Source: Tritrichomonas musculus
Lineage: Eukaryota; Parabasalia; Tritrichomonadida; Tritrichomonadidae
NCBI GenBank assembly: GCA_039105265.1
Contig: JAPFFF010000017.1
Coordinates: forward strand, 2,356,001 to 2,420,000
DNA length: 64,000 nt
Direction of reading: 5' to 3'
This document shows positions 61,731-64,000 of the stretch, piece by piece. The translations under genes and the position numbers were made by a program. Positions within the stretch are counted from its first letter, which is position 1. The number at the start of each line of letters is the position of its first letter. The notes below the pieces were generated by a model. It was given only the letters and a program-made list of their open reading frames with translations. It was not told where the DNA came from and did no database searches.

Positions 61731-64000
61731 TCATCCATTAATTTTTTGGTCGAATGATGGTATAGGACGTCTTGGTGACCTTGGTGGAGATCTTGGCTTA
61801 CTATAAGGATTTTTTCTATCTAAAGGCCGAATTAATTTTGGCCCATTTGCATCGATCAATCTTCTAGGTGAATCTATTTTATCACCAAAATATTCATTAT
61901 TATTTATAGAAGAGAGGCTTGGCTTCAGCAACGAATCAGATTGATAATGATCATTATCATTATCTGCTGCGTATGATTTATATTTATTTATTTTTGTTGT
62001 AGTAGGTTTACCATTAATCTGCCTTTTTATTACTTGACTATTTGGTTCATCGGAAGATAATATTTTTCTCTGAAAATCATCAAGGGGTGGAGCTTCTATT
62101 TCGTTTGGTAAGTTTGTTCTCATATTTAAATTAGATCTCATTTTTTGATAAGCTGACTTTACAGATGTTCGTGAGTTTGTGAAATCACCAGATCTTAAAT
62201 AATTCATATCATCGTTAAGGTCAAATTTTGAACTCGAATTATAACGGTTAGAATTTAAAGGAAGAATATTTTTCCCTTTTTTTTGCTCTGAGCTCTTTAT
62301 GATGAAGAGAGAATCTTTTTGAGGTGGGCCTGATCGACTTACCTTTTGATTTCTTCTTCCATTAGCATAACTAGTTGCCAAAGCTCTACCTCTTCTTGGA
62401 GATTTCTGTTCATCGTCGTCGTCATTTCTCTCATTTTTCTTAAAATTGCAAATTCCGAAGAAGTTATTGTTTCCATTTTGTCCATTCATGAACTTCGCCG
62501 CTGTTTCAGGGTCGAATTGCACATATGGCGAATTAGCAATTAATGCTCTTAACTGTTCAGGTGTCAATTCAGGTTTTGGCTTTACTTTCTTCTTTTTCAA
62601 CTCGGATCGATCAGGGAACTTAAACTTGAGGGGCTGGATTCGATACAAAGGGTCAGGGACCCAATCGGGGTCCTCTCTTGGGCATTTTGAGAACCACTCA
62701 TAATTACAGCTATCGTCATCGGGGCACCCCTTCCGATAGGGCGTTATTGAGTGCTTCCTGAACCTCCCGTAACGAAGCCTGTTGTAAATGTCCTTGTCAG
62801 CGAGTCCCGGGTAAAGCCTCCTCATCATTTCCTGCGTGATAACCGTTCCGTCGTTCATCATGAAGACAACTTTCTTGTTGGCAGGAAAATTAGGGTCATT
62901 TGGGTCCATTGGTATGAAATTTCCATCGTCGTCGATGTAGCCTGGTCGGCCAATTCCTGTCACTTTTTTCGATGCATTTGGATTGATCGGTTTGAATGGA
63001 ATAAATTGACCATTCCGAAATACACCTTGTTGACCGTTTATTACACCAAAAGTGCCATCTGGTATCCCGCTGAAGTCCGCCTGGTCAGGGTCAATTGGAA
63101 TGAAGTTCCCTTCGGAGTCATAGTAGCCCGACCCTTTCTGTTGAAGTTGATCGTCTGTGAAAGGGATAAATTGGCCGTTTTTAAATATGCCTTTTTTGCC
63201 ATTGAAAAAGCCAACCGTTCCGTCAGGAATCTTGTCAAAAGGAATATCATCACCTTCAAATGCGATAAAGTTTCCTTCTTCATCGTAGTAACCGTTTGGT
63301 GCGTTGCTATCGGCTTCGTTTTCATCTGGAAAAATGTTGCCTTCAATAGGAATAAATTTGCCATTCTTAAAAATGCCACGGTGACCGTTTACTATTCCTA
63401 TTGTTCCATCTGGAACATTCGGGATTCCATCTTCCGGATTGAATGGAACAAAATTTCCATTGGCATCAAAGTAGCCAGTCTTGTTGTCTTCTTCATCTTC
63501 TTCACTTTTGTTCGGTACAAATTTGCCATCTTTGAATACACCAAGTTGACCGTTTATTATCATAACGGTTCCATCTGGAATGTCATCAGGGATGTTGTTC
63601 GGATCTACTGCTACAAACTTGCCATCCTTCGTAAAGTAGCCGTTCTGTGGCATGTCGCACTCACTCGGGTCTGTGGGAACAAACTTGCCGTCCTTGATGA
63701 CGCCTGTGACGCCATTCAGCACGATTGTTGTGCCTTCTGGAAGCGATGAAATAAGTTCGCTTACATCGGCATTGCTGTCGAAGGGATGAAAGTTCCCATC
63801 TTTGTCAAAATAGCCGTTTACTTTACTGCCATCCTTTTCGTTGCCTTCTTCTTCATCAGGAACAAACTTGCCATCGATGATTCGGCCCGTTTTCCCTTTG
63901 AATACAACAACTGTTCCTTCTGGCAGATCCGATGGAATCCCGTCATTTTCATTGAATTCAACAAAGTTTCCATTTGAATCAATGTAACCGTTTTTGCAAG
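61731..64000 (-). CDS. WG-like repeat protein, 5' end outside window
   Basis: The frame is open on the minus strand from the right edge to a TGA at 61731, about 756 codons, so the start lies beyond the window. The first 370 visible residues are tandem units of about 55-60 residues with two beta-hairpin-like halves: GYFDKDGNFxPFDP and IPDGTVGIINGQxGVFKDGK, then FVP. The first half resembles WG/KWG repeats (GxIDxxGxxVIP). Six units and a final half are seen. The next part has ITPYRKGCPDDDSC and a Pro/Lys-rich bridge with a helical ELTPEQLRALIANSPYVQF. The last 230 residues are Ser/Asn/Arg-rich and disordered, ending PRSPPRSPRRPIPSF. No signal or membrane segment is visible in this part. Function unknown. 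Confidence 0.7.
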   Translation of the reverse strand, partial: CKNGYIDSNGNFVEFNENDGIPSDLPEGTVVVFKGKTGRIIDGKFVPDEEEGNEKDGSKVNGYFDKDGNFHPFDSNADVSELISSLPEGTTIVLNGVTGVIKDGKFVPTDPSECDMPQNGYFTKDGKFVAVDPNNIPDDIPDGTVMIINGQLGVFKDGKFVPNKSEEDEEDNKTGYFDANGNFVPFNPEDGIPNVPDGTIGIVNGHRGIFKNGKFIPIEGNIFPDENEADSNAPNGYYDEEGNFIAFEGDDIPFDKIPDGTVGFFNGKKGIFKNGQFIPFTDDQLQQKGSGYYDSEGNFIPIDPDQADFSGIPDGTFGVINGQQGVFRNGQFIPFKPINPNASKKVTGIGRPGYIDDDGNFIPMDPNDPNFPANKKVVFMMNDGTVITQEMMRRLYPGLADKDIYNRLRYGRFRKHSITPYRKGCPDDDSCNYEWFSKCPREDPDWVPDPLYRIQPLKFKFPDRSELKKKKVKPKPELTPEQLRALIANSPYVQFDPETAAKFMNGQNGNNNFFGICNFKKNERNDDDDEQKSPRRGRALATSYANGRRNQKVSRSGPPQKDSLFIIKSSEQKKGKNILPLNSNRYNSSSKFDLNDDMNYLRSGDFTNSRTSVKSAYQKMRSNLNMRTNLPNEIEAPPLDDFQRKILSSDEPNSQVIKRQINGKPTTTKINKYKSYAADNDNDHYQSDSLLKPSLSSINNNEYFGDKIDSPRRLIDANGPKLIRPLDRKNPYSKPRSPPRSPRRPIPSFDQKING
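62890..64000 (-). repeat. Tandem coding repeats of about 165-185 bp (WG-like units)
   Basis: At least six diverged units plus a half unit occupy this stretch and continue past the window edge. Each encodes G-Y-(F/Y/I)-D-x-x-G-N-F, then I-P-D-G-T-(V/I), then a second G-(V/I)-(F/I)-K-(D/N)-G-(K/Q)-F-(I/V)-P block, with an acidic spacer of varying length. Unit lengths differ, unlike the constant repeats of the VWA-E2-U-box gene, so this array is older. Confidence 0.8.

Noticed and set aside
62751-63749. Plus-strand open frame of 332 codons
   Set aside because: It is antisense to the WG-like repeat gene, has no recognisable motif, and its opposite strand shows clear repeated protein structure.

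Overview
The window is nuclear DNA of a flagellated, anaerobic protist, most probably a trichomonad parabasalid (Tritrichomonas/Trichomonas-like). The base composition is very AT-rich between genes, and every recognisable gene is one uninterrupted frame without introns. TAA, TAG and TGA all act as stops. Several 5' leaders look very short, and some carry a TCA-type initiator close to the ATG. The gene set fits: a Cpn60 with a short hydrogenosome-type leader, IFT88 and a kinesin-9-like protein (flagellum), a tubulin tyrosine ligase-like enzyme, a SCAR/WAVE homologue (Arp2/3 actin), a TKL-like kinase with a charged linker and a helical tail, and a very large VPS13. The species call is inference.

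Layout. 1-6.3 kb: 5' part of a coiled-coil gene (-), a protein kinase (+), a divergent pair (TRAPP-like -, Roadblock-like +) and a Tyr/Ser/Asn-rich repeat protein. 6.3-17.2 kb: IFT88 (-), a URB2/NPA2-like ribosome-biogenesis protein (+), a BAR-like helical protein (+), a coiled-coil/propeller protein (-), an unknown (+) and a propeller protein with a possible myristoylation site (+). 17.5-20.8 kb: a VWA-E2-U-box fusion with about 550 residues of tandem repeats (-). 20.8-23 kb: degraded coding remnants. 23-24.4 kb: SCAR/WAVE (+). 24.4-36 kb: a gene-poor tract with an acyl-CoA synthetase and a TTLL enzyme, separated by at least four inverted-repeat elements that look like non-autonomous DNA transposons of different families. 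36-50.5 kb: an FCP1/SCP-type phosphatase (+), a helical unknown (-), VPS13 (-, 3302 aa) and a ubiquitin-like-fold protein (-). 52-60 kb: Cpn60 (-), kinesin-9-like (+) and an ABCB half-transporter (+). 60-64 kb: a hairpin-rich spacer, a small unknown gene (-) and the 3' part of a gene with WG-like repeats (-) that runs off the window.

There is no operon structure. Neighbours share themes only loosely: membrane contact, lipid and trafficking (VPS13, acyl-CoA synthetase, TRAPP-like, BAR-like) and microtubule/actin cytoskeleton (IFT88, kinesin-9, TTLL, SCAR). The strongest points for follow-up are the VWA-E2-U-box fusion with its nested repeats, the set of unrelated MITE-like elements with visible target-site duplications between 24.4 and 34.3 kb, and the WG-like repeat protein at the right edge. 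I saw no tRNA, rRNA or CRISPR array.
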